From: CAXTTV01 sp964247295
GTDB taxonomy: Bacteria > Chloroflexota > Ktedonobacteria > Ktedonobacterales > Ktedonobacteraceae
Assembly: GCA_964247295.1 (NCBI GenBank)
Contig: CAXTTV010000092.1
Span: 1-18,624, forward strand
DNA: 18,624 nucleotides
Direction of reading: 5' to 3'
Shown here: in pieces, positions 6,619 to 14,605 of the stretch
How positions within the stretch are numbered: the first letter of the stretch is position 1
How the letters are laid out: the number at the start of each line of letters is the position of its first letter
Made by a program: the position numbers and the translations under genes
The notes under the pieces: generated by a model
Database searches by the model: none
Told to the model about the DNA's origin: nothing
The model's input: the letters and a program-made list of their open reading frames with translations, nothing else

Positions 6619-8511
6619 ATGGTTATAGATCATCGTAACCATTACAAGAAGATGGCTGGAAGAAAGAAGCGACCTATAATGAGCAGATTGCCATTGACTA
6701 TCCGGTCGGTACGACCGTTGAAGACCAGGAATATGGGGTGGCCGCGTATCGTTATCCTGTGCTTTCTGGTGAGCTTGTTAACCGCCTGCACGGGCAGTAG
6801 TGGGCCAGATAATTCATCGAGTGCCGTGAACACTCCGCAGGCCTATAATGGCAATGTGGAGCAGACGCCTCCCGGCCCGGCGATCCAATGTAGTTCGCAT
6901 TCCAAAGATCCCGTGATGTTAAACATGGTCTATGGCAGCGAGAAGGAAGCCTGGATCAAAGACGTAGTCGCCGATTTCAATAATCGGCATATTGGGGCTT
7001 GTGACGGCCCAATTACTGTGAGTGCCACACCATCCGGTTCTGGAACCTCCATGCAAGATATCATAGATGGCAAAACCCAGCCGGATATTTGGAGCCCGGC
7101 GGGTGGCGTCTGGCTGAATCTTCTAAACTCCGGCTGGCAGCAGAAGCATAGTGGAAGCACTTTGATCGACACCGGAGCGACCAGTACCCCTTCATTAGTT
7201 AGTAGCCCGGTGGTGATCGCGATGTGGAAGCCTCAGGCTGAAGCGTTGGGCTGGCCAAATAAAGCGATTAGTTGGGCGGATATCGCGAACCTGAGCACCA
7301 ACCCTAAAGGATGGGCAGCCTATGGGCATCCAGAGTTTGGGCAGTTCAAGTTTGGGCATACACACCCCGACTATTCTAACTCGGGCCTGGACTCAGTGAT
7401 TGCCATGAATTATGCCGCCGCCGGGAAGGTTCGTGGGTTGACCACCGACGATATCGCGACCGGCAAAAATCGGGATTTTGTCACAAACGTAGAAAGCTCG
7501 ATTATCCACTACGGTGAGAGTACCGGCTTTTTCGCCGATGCCATGTTCAATAAGGGCCCCTCGTATCTAAGCGCCGCTGTCATGTACGAAAACCTGGTCA
7601 TCGAAGCGAATAGCGGTCAGCAGTACCATAACCTGACCTATCCGGTTGTTGCCATCTATCCCAAAGAGGGAACCTTTTACAGCGACCATCCCTTCGCGAC
7701 TCTCCAGGGAAGCTGGGTAACGCCTCAGAAGCGTGCGGCTGCTCAGGCTCTGCGGAATTTCTTACTGGCTCAAGATCAGCAGAAAAAAGCCATGCGATAC
7801 GGCTTCCGTCCCTCGGACGCAACGATCCAGATCACCTCTCCAATCGATAGCTCAAAGGGGGTAGATCCGACCCAGCCCAAAACGCTGCTTCAGGTTCCTT
7901 CTGCCGAAGTAATCAACTCCATTAAAGCCAACTGGAATCAATCGCGAAGGAAAGTGGATGTAATGCTGGTTCTGGATCGGTCTGGCAGTATGAATGATCA
8001 GCTTGATAATGCCAGCAAGATTGAGGCTGCCAAACAGGGCCTGAGCCAGTTTGTCGGGCTGTTAGGGAATGATGATAATCTGGGCCTGACCGTCTTTAGC
8101 ACCAACGCGGACGTGATTCAGCCATTAGGGCCATTAGGGACAAATCGTGCCTCACTTCAATCAAGCATCCAGGGCATTAATGCCGATGGAGATACGCGTC
8201 TCTATGATACAATCGCTGAGCAGTACGCGGCCCTGCAATCTCGTCCCTCGAAAAACATCAAGGCCCTGGTCGTTCTAACCGATGGGCAGAGCAACCAGGG
8301 AAGCATCAGTTCAGCGGATCAACTTGTGCCCAAAGTAACATCTTCGGGCGAGAATGCCGGGAATGGCGTCAAGGTTTTTGCTATCGCGTATGGTCAGGAC
8401 GCGGACGCCACCGGGCTCGCGAAAATTGCCAAAGCCTCAGGCGGTCAGGAATATAGCGGCTCCCCACAGAATATTCGTCAGGTATATATTCAGATCAGCG
8501 AGTTTTTCTAA
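6619..8511 (+). CDS. Lipoprotein with solute-binding domain fused to a von Willebrand A domain
   Basis: The 630-residue product carries a signal segment WPRIVILCFLVSLLTAC ending in a lipobox with Cys57, so a membrane-anchored extracytoplasmic lipoprotein is predicted. Residues of about 95-430 form a binding domain paralogous to that of the upstream kinase: IWSPAGGVW, QQKHSG, SLVSSPVVIAMW, KFGHTHPDYSNSGL, HPFATLQGSWV and YGFRPSDA recur in the same order. Residues of about 445-630 form a vWA domain with a complete MIDAS: D453-R-S455-G-S457, T526 and D555 (LTDGQSN). Binding-domain plus vWA fusions are known in other bacteria; their ligands are mostly undefined. The protein probably works with the kinase as a partner or co-sensor, which is inference from adjacency and shared domains. 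The start is uncertain: ATG 6619, 6652, 6679 and 6733 are all in frame and none has a strong ribosome site; 6679 gives the most usual signal peptide. Confidence 0.88.
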   Translation: MVIDHRNHYKKMAGRKKRPIMSRLPLTIRSVRPLKTRNMGWPRIVILCFLVSLLTACTGSSGPDNSSSAVNTPQAYNGNVEQTPPGPAIQCSSHSKDPVMLNMVYGSEKEAWIKDVVADFNNRHIGACDGPITVSATPSGSGTSMQDIIDGKTQPDIWSPAGGVWLNLLNSGWQQKHSGSTLIDTGATSTPSLVSSPVVIAMWKPQAEALGWPNKAISWADIANLSTNPKGWAAYGHPEFGQFKFGHTHPDYSNSGLDSVIAMNYAAAGKVRGLTTDDIATGKNRDFVTNVESSIIHYGESTGFFADAMFNKGPSYLSAAVMYENLVIEANSGQQYHNLTYPVVAIYPKEGTFYSDHPFATLQGSWVTPQKRAAAQALRNFLLAQDQQKKAMRYGFRPSDATIQITSPIDSSKGVDPTQPKTLLQVPSAEVINSIKANWNQSRRKVDVMLVLDRSGSMNDQLDNASKIEAAKQGLSQFVGLLGNDDNLGLTVFSTNADVIQPLGPLGTNRASLQSSIQGINADGDTRLYDTIAEQYAALQSRPSKNIKALVVLTDGQSNQGSISSADQLVPKVTSSGENAGNGVKVFAIAYGQDADATGLAKIAKASGGQEYSGSPQNIRQVYIQISEFF

Positions 8512-8517
8512 TCAGTC

Positions 8518-11328
8518 TTAGCGGGGAGAGGAGATCAACGGGAGTGAAAACCAGAACGACGATCCCTTTCCCTCTTCACTGATAATGCCAACCTGCCCAT
8601 GATGGCGCTCGATAATTGTTTTACAGATATGCAGACCCATTCCCAGACCCCCACTTGAGACTCCCAGAGCCTCGCGACCAGGAATGCGGTAGAAGCGTTC
8701 CCAGATCATCTCCTGTTCTTCCTGCGCAATCCCCGGCCCTTTATCTCGGACCTCAAAGATAACATCTCCCTCTTTGAGGCAGAGATGGACCGCGATCGGT
8801 TGATCTACAGGAGAATATTTCAGGGCATTGGAGATATAGTTCGTCATTACCTGCCGGAGGCGGTCCGCATCGGCTATAACCGTCACCTTACTCGTTGTCT
8901 CTATCTCCAAATTAATCATACGTTTCTTGTTAATTTGCTGCTGTTCATGGATCGTTTCAATTGCCAGATCGATCAGGTCGCAGTGGGTCGTGCGCAACGT
9001 CAACTTATTTGCCTGAATGCGTGAGATATCCAGCAGGTCATTTACCAGACGAGTCAGGCGATCGACCTGCTTATCTGCCCGGTCTAACAGCTCCAATGCG
9101 AGTTGTGTCGTGCTCAGCAAGGTCGGATCAGAGAGTGTATTGAGGATAGTGCCAAAGCGGCGACTGACAAGCTGAATATTTCCTTTAATTGTCGTGACCG
9201 GCGTTTTCAACTCATGGCTCGCCATGCCCAGGAAATCATCCATGCGACGATTGGCATCGTTAAGGGCGAGGACGCGGGCCTGTGAATGCGCGAACTCGCC
9301 CAGCAGGCGTTTCCGCTCAAGGACCAGGGCAACTAATCTGGCGACCGCCTGAGCCAGAGACTCTTCAGCAGTAGAGCAGTGCTGCTTTCCATCCCTGAGA
9401 ACAAGAGAGAATAAAGCAATCATTTGAGAATTAGAGAACATTGGTACCGTCATAATCCAGATCGGTCCTTCATTCGCCCGAGCAAAGCGTATGGGCGAAG
9501 GTCGGTACATATAGATAATCTCATCATTTTCCAGACGAGCGATCTCTGTCTCTGTGAGATAATCTTTCATCTGGCCTGGACTGACATCCTCATCGAAAGA
9601 TTTTTTTGACCCATCTATAAAAAGGACCGCCGTTTCCGTATGCAATTGTCCTGTCAGCAGATCAATGGTCGTGATAATCACGCCCTTTTCCTGCAAAAGG
9701 TGGCTAATCATGCCAACCATCTGATCGATAGCATTTCTGACCTGAAGATCGAAAGAGGTATCCAAATCATGGAGGTCGTAGGGAATATGGACCAGCACCT
9801 CAGCGATCGAAAGCAAGGCTTCCAGGGCCTGATGGGTGCGTTGTTCAAGCTGGCGACGTTCGGTGACATCTCGTAAACTCATAACCGCGCCGGTTTGCTG
9901 ATGGTTACGGTTATAGAGGGGTGCGCCACTAATATTAAGGTAACGATCGGGGTCATTGTTGTAGTGATAGTGAACCCGAACATCTATCGTATTCTTTCCT
10001 TGAAGCACCTCTCCATCAATAATACGTTTGGTGGGTAGATTCTCCGGTTTCAGGGGTTGATCGTACTCATCATAGATTTCAATGAAGGTAGTGCGCTCCT
10101 CAAGGGTCAAAGAATTATAATCTGGGTGGGCGATAAACGGTAGCATCTCCATCGAGGCTCTGTTAGCATGGATAACACGAGCATGGTTATCATAAATAAT
10201 CAGGCCGTCAGCAACCGACTCAATAATTCCTTGAAGGCGCATCAGGCTATTAAGCGAGTCATGGGCTGTACGTCGCCACTCGTTTTCCAATTGTTTGCGC
10301 CAGGTAATATCACTCGCGAGCGTAATCACCAGGCGGCGACCATCGGGCAGGGGGCTCAGTGGCGACGAGGCAAATTCCCAGGTGGACACCTCGCCCGCTC
10401 TGGTCTTAATCTCCGACTCACCTTCAATTATTGTATCTGCTAAGCTATAGAGCTGCTGAATGTTTCTGGCTGTGGCCTCCGCGTGATCTTCACAAGCCAG
10501 ACGAAGCCAATCTGATATATTCTGAAGTTCTTGAGCGCTATACCCTGAAAGCTCTTCCCAGGCCTTGCTGATCAAAAGGATTTCACCATCTTCAGCATGG
10601 AGGATCAGCGGACTCGGAGCCTGACGTAGAGCCTCCTGATAGTATAGATTCTGACTTTCATATGGGTGGGCGCTATACGTTCTGGCATTGTAGTGATAGA
10701 TTTGATTTGCCAACCCCTGATCATGAGTAAGCAGATGGTGGAGAGAGCGTTGTACTTGAACATCTTGAAGATATGAGAGTTTGGGATGGATCTCCGTCCA
10801 ATGGAGATAGCTTCGGGCATAGGCGAGCAACAAAGACAGGTAGTTCAGATCTTGCTCTGAGAGCAAGTGACTTAGCATCTGGCTGATCCCTCTTTGGGCT
10901 GGTTCAAAAAATAGATGGACACAGCAGGAAAAGATCGTATGCTGCTGCCGTGAATCGGTTGACGGCCACTCCCTTAAAGAGATCGATGGACCTGAAAAGG
11001 TATGGAGCTGGAGCTTTTTGATGGGAGTAAGTGGTTCAGTGAGCCAGACCTGAATCTGCGATGCACTCATTCCCAGCTTAAAAAGCGTGCAGATGTGTCG
11101 GACAAAACTATAGGCGGTCGTATTGAAATGCGCCAGATAGCCAAGCAAAAGCTCCTTAAATTCAGGATGCAAAGGGTTGTCAATCAGAGCCGATCGGGTC
11201 TGCTGCCATAGACTCGCGAAAACTCCGGGCGTTTCATACGCGATCTCAAGAAAGGGGGGGATACTACCATATTGCTCCTGGATCTCTTGCTGTATCCGCT
11301 CGCGCATCTGTATCTCATGTATATGCAT
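8518..11328 (-). CDS. PAS-PAS-GAF sensor histidine kinase with AhpD-like N-terminal domain
   Basis: This 936-residue protein lacks transmembrane segments and should be cytoplasmic. Residues of about 20-100 resemble an AhpD/carboxymuconolactone decarboxylase helical domain, but the CxxC-xxx-H site reads T71-A-Y-S74-F-V-R-H78, so both redox cysteines are replaced. Two PAS domains follow (about 230-345, ending SDITWRKQLE; about 361-487, ending LRDVTERRQLE), then a GAF-like region (about 500-685). The HisKA domain has MASHELKTP with phospho-acceptor H705, and the ATPase domain has N830-YISNALKYSP, RDKGPGIA, and SSGGLGMGL. No receiver domain is fused and no response regulator lies nearby, so its partner is elsewhere (orphan kinase). 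Its stop codon is separated by only six bases from that of the vWA gene, which converges on it. Upstream AGAGAAG gives a modest ribosome site. Confidence 0.9.
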   Translation of the reverse strand: MHIHEIQMRERIQQEIQEQYGSIPPFLEIAYETPGVFASLWQQTRSALIDNPLHPEFKELLLGYLAHFNTTAYSFVRHICTLFKLGMSASQIQVWLTEPLTPIKKLQLHTFSGPSISLREWPSTDSRQQHTIFSCCVHLFFEPAQRGISQMLSHLLSEQDLNYLSLLLAYARSYLHWTEIHPKLSYLQDVQVQRSLHHLLTHDQGLANQIYHYNARTYSAHPYESQNLYYQEALRQAPSPLILHAEDGEILLISKAWEELSGYSAQELQNISDWLRLACEDHAEATARNIQQLYSLADTIIEGESEIKTRAGEVSTWEFASSPLSPLPDGRRLVITLASDITWRKQLENEWRRTAHDSLNSLMRLQGIIESVADGLIIYDNHARVIHANRASMEMLPFIAHPDYNSLTLEERTTFIEIYDEYDQPLKPENLPTKRIIDGEVLQGKNTIDVRVHYHYNNDPDRYLNISGAPLYNRNHQQTGAVMSLRDVTERRQLEQRTHQALEALLSIAEVLVHIPYDLHDLDTSFDLQVRNAIDQMVGMISHLLQEKGVIITTIDLLTGQLHTETAVLFIDGSKKSFDEDVSPGQMKDYLTETEIARLENDEIIYMYRPSPIRFARANEGPIWIMTVPMFSNSQMIALFSLVLRDGKQHCSTAEESLAQAVARLVALVLERKRLLGEFAHSQARVLALNDANRRMDDFLGMASHELKTPVTTIKGNIQLVSRRFGTILNTLSDPTLLSTTQLALELLDRADKQVDRLTRLVNDLLDISRIQANKLTLRTTHCDLIDLAIETIHEQQQINKKRMINLEIETTSKVTVIADADRLRQVMTNYISNALKYSPVDQPIAVHLCLKEGDVIFEVRDKGPGIAQEEQEMIWERFYRIPGREALGVSSGGLGMGLHICKTIIERHHGQVGIISEEGKGSSFWFSLPLISSPR

Positions 11329-11567
11329 ACTTCTCTATCCCTATCCCAGTCAGTGCTAAAATCTCGTGTCTTGCTTATAAGACAATAGTAGCAGGCGTGA
11401 TGAAGATGAGTCTCCCTTTCCTTATCGGCATCACCGGATTGAAATAACAGGCAGGCGCGTATTTTTGGAAGCTTTTTCAGAATGGGAAGGCCCTATTGAT
11501 AGAAGGGAGCGGACTCTTACAAGAGGTCGGAGAGCGCCTGGGCCGAAAATGGCCCGTAGATGTGGCT

Positions 11568-11661
11568 GTAGGACGGCTGTTGAACAGAAACATGCCGTAT
11601 CTGGCGCACACAGCGCCATACCTTTTTCCCTTGCCACGGGTCCACACGTGATCCGATCTAC
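11568..11661. repeat. Diverged copy (A) of an intergenic inverted-repeat element
   Basis: This spacer segment shares GTAGGACGGC, TGCCG, CTGGC and AGCGCCAT in the same order with the element at 14606-14721. It ends in CGATCTAC where the other copy ends in CGCTCCTAC. Both copies sit just downstream of a minus-strand gene's stop codon, beyond any terminator. The match is by eye and weak outside these blocks. The rest of the 11329-11712 spacer shows no gene; 11329-11450 should hold the histidine kinase promoter, but I could not identify a convincing -10/-35 pair. Confidence 0.35.
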
Positions 11662-11712
11662 GAAGCCTCTCCTCCCTCGGTTTGCCCTCGTTCCTGGAAA
11701 ATTTCCAACAAG

Positions 11713-11746
11713 AGAACCGCTGGAAATCTCCAGCGGTTCTTTTATT
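11713..11746 (-). terminator. Hairpin terminator after the MFS transporter gene
   Basis: AGAACCGCTGG (11713-11723) and CCAGCGGTTCT (11730-11740) form a perfect 11-bp stem with a six-base loop, 14 bp beyond the MFS stop codon. The T-rich tail is better on the plus strand (TTTATTT) than on the minus strand (CTTGTTGG), so termination of the minus-strand transcript may be only partly intrinsic. Confidence 0.65.
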
Positions 11747-11754
11747 TCAACAAT

Positions 11755-13179
11755 CTATTTGGAATGCTCTTTCCAGTATCCTTCAATCTCTTCCAGGCGT
11801 TTCCCCTTAGTCTCAGGGACCAGGAGCCGACAGAAGAAGAACGTCACAACCGCCAGGATTGCATAGAGCCAGAAGGTAAAGGGTTTTCCGATTGCTCCAA
11901 TCAGCGAGAGGAACGTAATGCTGACCAGCAGATTAGCTCCCCAGTTTGCCATAGTCGAGAGGCTGGAACCGGTGGATCGAAGCCGGGTCGGGAAGATCTC
12001 CGAGTTCAGCAGCCAGAAGACAGGGCCCATACCAATGGCGAAAAAGAAGATGTAGAGCAGCAGACAGATCAGGATAAGGATACCCGCATTGGCAGCTCCG
12101 ACCGCGAAAACAACGCCCATTCCGATTAAGGTTAGAGCCATCCCGATTGAGCCCGTCAGCAGCAGCGGCTTACGACCAATGCGGTCAAGCACAAAGATCG
12201 CGACAATCGTCGAGAGCACATTAATTACACCAACCACACTGGTTGCCAGGATCGCGCCAGAAGGGGACGAGAAACCGGCATACCCAAAAATGGTAGGTGC
12301 GTAGTAGATCACCGTATTAATACCCACAAACTGTTGCAGAACCGCCAGTCCAACGCCAACCGTCAGGGCCAGCTTATAAGGAGAGGCCGTCAGCTCACGG
12401 TAAACCTGCCGCTGAGAAATCTTTTTCTCATCTTTAACGGAGTCGCGGATCGATTTCAGTTCATTGTCTTTTTCTTGATCGTTGAGGGTTCTGGTGAGAG
12501 CCTGTTCCGCCTCATCCCATCGACCCTTGCTAGCGAGCCAGCGTGGTGTCTCATGAAGGAAAAACATGCCACCCAGCAGAATCAGGCCTGGAATACAAGC
12601 AATCGCGAACATGGGTCGCCAGCCCTGCCCATTCGCGGCAAAGGCCAGATCGACCCAGTAGGCCACCGCAATCCCAATCGTAATCGCGAGCTGGTTAAAG
12701 GTTACCAGGCTTCCCCGCATTGCCGGGGGAGCCATTTCCGCGATATAGATCGGCACCGTCAGAGAAGCCACGCCGACCGCCAGACCCACAAGAATACGGA
12801 ACAGAATAAAGACCGTCAAGTTTGGAGAGAGGGCTGTTAGAACCGCTCCCACTGCGAAAACAACACTGGTAATGATCAGCGTGCGTTTCCGTCCGATCGC
12901 ATCGCCCATTCGCCCACCGATCGCCGCTCCAATAATCGTGCCGATCAGAATTGAGCTGACCGCCAGCTCTTCGGTAAAGGAGTTAAGCGTGAACTCTTTT
13001 CTCAGGAACAGGGTTGCCCCCGAGATCACACCGGTGTCGTATCCGAAAAGTAATCCTCCCAGAGCCGCGATGCCTGCGATAACATAGGCAATGCCATTCT
13101 TGCTCTGGCCGACGGATGCCGAGATTGGAGTACCGCGAGCGGCGATGCCCGCATCCTGGTCTCTTTCTGGTAGAGCCAT
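11755..13179 (-). CDS. Sugar-porter MFS transporter
   Basis: The product is 474 residues, usual for the sugar porter family, with about twelve hydrophobic helices. Diagnostic motifs are present in order: GGLLFGYDTGVISGA in helix 1, GGRMGDAIGRKRTL between helices 2 and 3, VPIYIAEMAPPAMRGS after helix 4, QQFVGINTVIYYAPTIF in helix 7, DRIGRKPLL, and the end signature VPETKGKRLEEIE. Proton-coupled uptake of a monosaccharide (xylose, arabinose, galactose, glucose or inositol class) across the cytoplasmic membrane is expected; the exact sugar cannot be told. ATG 13179 is chosen because AGAAGGGAA stands about nine bases upstream; the frame could extend to GTG 13245, but that start lies inside a palindrome and has no ribosome site. 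A terminator follows at 11713-11740. The palindrome at 13240-13261 may be its operator. Confidence 0.92.
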   Translation of the reverse strand: MALPERDQDAGIAARGTPISASVGQSKNGIAYVIAGIAALGGLLFGYDTGVISGATLFLRKEFTLNSFTEELAVSSILIGTIIGAAIGGRMGDAIGRKRTLIITSVVFAVGAVLTALSPNLTVFILFRILVGLAVGVASLTVPIYIAEMAPPAMRGSLVTFNQLAITIGIAVAYWVDLAFAANGQGWRPMFAIACIPGLILLGGMFFLHETPRWLASKGRWDEAEQALTRTLNDQEKDNELKSIRDSVKDEKKISQRQVYRELTASPYKLALTVGVGLAVLQQFVGINTVIYYAPTIFGYAGFSSPSGAILATSVVGVINVLSTIVAIFVLDRIGRKPLLLTGSIGMALTLIGMGVVFAVGAANAGILILICLLLYIFFFAIGMGPVFWLLNSEIFPTRLRSTGSSLSTMANWGANLLVSITFLSLIGAIGKPFTFWLYAILAVVTFFFCRLLVPETKGKRLEEIEGYWKEHSK

Positions 13180-13218
13180 AATCGTTTTCCCTTCTGCGTA
13201 GTAGAGAAAAGGCACTAG

Positions 13219-13261
13219 ATAATACATGCTTGTGGGGTAATCCACCGAAATTTCGGTGGAT
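13219..13261 (-). promoter_or_regulatory. Candidate operator palindrome and -10 box upstream of the MFS gene
   Basis: A perfect 22-bp palindrome with left arm ATCCACCGAAA occupies 13240-13261, 61 bp before the MFS start. On the minus strand TATTAT (13219-13224) lies downstream of it so that the -35 position falls at the edge of the palindrome, a place where a dimeric regulator would block or assist RNA polymerase. A second, smaller inverted repeat, TTCCTG-ATA-CAGGAA, lies at 13297-13311. No regulator gene is adjacent. Function is inferred from symmetry and position only. Confidence 0.5.
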
Positions 13262-13329
13262 CAGTACAATTACATCTATTACGCCGAAGGGATAGGTTCC
13301 TGATACAGGAAATCAACGTATTTACCCTG

Positions 13330-14286
13330 TTATCGTCCCTGATTAAGCCTGTAGCCCTGCTTCTCCGATTTTGCTTGTATCTGGGCCCGAAGCAATGAGG
13401 CGATCACGGCGATCACCAGAATTCCGACGATCACCAGCAGCGAGAAACCAGCACCAATATGTAAAAACTCTTCGGTGAGCATTTTAACACCTACAAAGAC
13501 GAGAATTACAGAGAGAGCGGCTTTCAGGTAGTGGAATTTCTCGATCACCCCGGCCAGCACAAAGTAGAGGGAGCGCAGCCCCATAATCGCGAAAATGTTT
13601 GAGGTGTAGACAATAAAGGAATCCCTGGTAACTGCGAAGACGGCGGGGATTGAGTCGACCGCGAAGATCAGATCCGTAAACTCAATGACGACCAGTACCA
13701 GGGCCAGCAGTGTCAACACGGTTTTGCCGTTTTCTTTCGCCAGAAACTTACTGCCATGATATCTATCGCTGATCGGGAAGACCCTGTGTATTAGTTGGAC
13801 GACCGGACTTTTCGTAGGATCTGAGTCCTGCTCTTTCTGAAAGGCCATTTTGAAGCCTGAGAAGATCAGAAAGGCTCCGAAAGCGTAAAGAATCCAGTGG
13901 AACTCTTCAATCAGGACCGCGCCGACCGCGATCAGAATGCCACGCATCACCAGGGCTCCCAACACCCCCCAGAACAGGACACGGTGCTGATATTCTTTGG
14001 GGACCTGGAAAAACGAAAAGAGCAGTACAAACACAAAAATGTTATCGATACTCAGGGATTTTTCAATCAGGTAGCCAGTCAGGAATTGGGTTGCCGGTTC
14101 AGCCCCACTGAGAAAGTAGATCCCAACATTAAAGATCAGGGCCAGCGAGATCCAGATCACGCTCCAGATTCCAGCCTCTTTAATGGAGATCATGTGGGCT
14201 TTGCGGTTGAATACGCCGAGATCGAGAGCCAGCATAAGCAGTACAAAGGCGTTGAAGCCGATCCAGAACCAGATGTTTGTAGCCAT
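13330..14286 (-). CDS. TerC/Alx-family membrane protein, probable manganese exporter
   Basis: The 318-residue product has the family's usual length and about eight to nine membrane helices. Hallmarks visible are LALDLGVFNRKAH near the N terminus, EKSLSIDNIFVF, RVLFWGVLGALVMRG, and the highly conserved EFTDLIFAVDSIPAVFAVTRDSFIVYTSNIFAIMG region, with membrane Asp residues that are candidates for metal coordination. Members such as Alx (MeeY relatives) are linked to Mn2+ export and to metallation of secreted enzymes. ATG 14286 is chosen over ATG 14349 because it has GGAGG twelve bases upstream and gives the normal N terminus (MATNIWFWIGFNAF); the longer form would be read out of the regulatory leader. 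The gene is preceded by a Mn2+-type riboswitch, which strongly supports a role in manganese homeostasis. The MFS gene follows after 150 bp with its own control region. Confidence 0.93.
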   Translation of the reverse strand: MATNIWFWIGFNAFVLLMLALDLGVFNRKAHMISIKEAGIWSVIWISLALIFNVGIYFLSGAEPATQFLTGYLIEKSLSIDNIFVFVLLFSFFQVPKEYQHRVLFWGVLGALVMRGILIAVGAVLIEEFHWILYAFGAFLIFSGFKMAFQKEQDSDPTKSPVVQLIHRVFPISDRYHGSKFLAKENGKTVLTLLALVLVVIEFTDLIFAVDSIPAVFAVTRDSFIVYTSNIFAIMGLRSLYFVLAGVIEKFHYLKAALSVILVFVGVKMLTEEFLHIGAGFSLLVIVGILVIAVIASLLRAQIQAKSEKQGYRLNQGR

Positions 14287-14296
14287 ACGCGTTTTT

Positions 14297-14347
14297 ATCC
14301 TCCGCTGAACGGGCCGTGAGGACAAAAAAAGACAAGTCCAGCACGGC
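14297..14347 (-). promoter_or_regulatory. Riboswitch expression platform controlling the TerC ribosome-binding site
   Basis: In the RNA, TCCTC (plus positions 14318-14322) can pair with GAGGA of the Shine-Dalgarno (14298-14302) and hide it. Alternatively GCCGTG (14342-14347) pairs with CACGGC (14313-14318), extended inside by GGAC/GTCC, which occupies the same TCCTC and frees the Shine-Dalgarno. The two folds exclude each other. This suggests translational control; a role for the T-rich loop in termination is possible but less likely. Inferred from pairing by eye. Confidence 0.55.
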
Positions 14348-14362
14348 ATACACTGATGTCAT

Positions 14363-14485
14363 GGTGGTCTTGCCAGCAGAAGGGCTCCTATTTTTAAGAT
14401 CCTTCAGAGAACAACCGGGAGCGATACACACTCCGTATTGACGATTGTTCGACTCACTCATGTGAGTGAGAGGCTACTCCCCGCC
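14363..14485 (-). promoter_or_regulatory. yybP-ykoY (Mn2+) riboswitch aptamer upstream of terC
   Basis: The minus strand contains the family's conserved pieces in order. GGGGAGTAGCC (about 14472-14482) opens the aptamer, and CTCACT/AGTGAG forms a hairpin (about 14453-14470). GAACAA/TTGTTC encloses the loop TCGTCAATACG and the GAG/CTC-CCGG element, a GAAGG/CCTTC arm follows, and the closing GCTGGCAAGACC (14366-14377) completes it. The paired L1 and L3 loops (GGGGAGTAGC and TCGTCAATA with GCAAGACC) are those that bind Mn2+ in characterised members. It ends about 75 bases before the TerC start. TerC relatives are among the best known genes under this riboswitch, so sequence and context agree. 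Confidence 0.93.
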
Positions 14486-14495
14486 TTACGTATGT

Positions 14496-14525
14496 ACTAT
14501 AACTTCTGGCTTATAGATTGCGCAA
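14496..14525 (-). promoter_or_regulatory. Putative promoter of the riboswitch-terC transcript
   Basis: TATAGT (14496-14501 on the minus strand, five of six matches to the -10 consensus) is preceded at 18 bp by TTGCGC (14520-14525, three of six). The predicted start falls a few bases before the riboswitch's first conserved block, which is the expected spacing. Confidence 0.5.
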
Positions 14526-14605
14526 GGTTTTACGTATTTTTACTGATCGCCGGAGCTCTCGTTGGGAAAAGATTCTGGTGGTGCGAAGAGGGCCGCGTAC
14601 GCGAT

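Noticed and set aside
11465..11866. 133-codon plus-strand frame spanning the spacer and the end of the MFS gene
   Set aside because: It has no ribosome site, reads through the terminator hairpin and repeat copy A, overlaps a confident gene on the other strand and yields an Arg/Pro/Ser-rich product without recognisable motifs.
12334..12840. 168-codon plus-strand frame antisense to the MFS gene
   Set aside because: It lies wholly opposite conserved sugar-porter motifs and its product is Arg/Gln/His-rich, as expected of an antisense shadow.
13180..13245. Extension of the MFS transporter to GTG 13245
   Set aside because: The GTG lies inside the 22-bp palindrome and lacks a ribosome site, whereas ATG 13179 has AGAAGGGAA at good spacing.
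13897..14319. 140-codon plus-strand frame antisense to terC
   Set aside because: A frame shadow: Asp/Gln/His-rich product opposite a clear membrane protein gene, with no ribosome site.
14180..14461. 93-codon minus-strand frame upstream of and overlapping terC
   Set aside because: It runs through the yybP-ykoY aptamer and its expression platform and overlaps the TerC start in another frame; the conserved RNA elements explain this DNA better.
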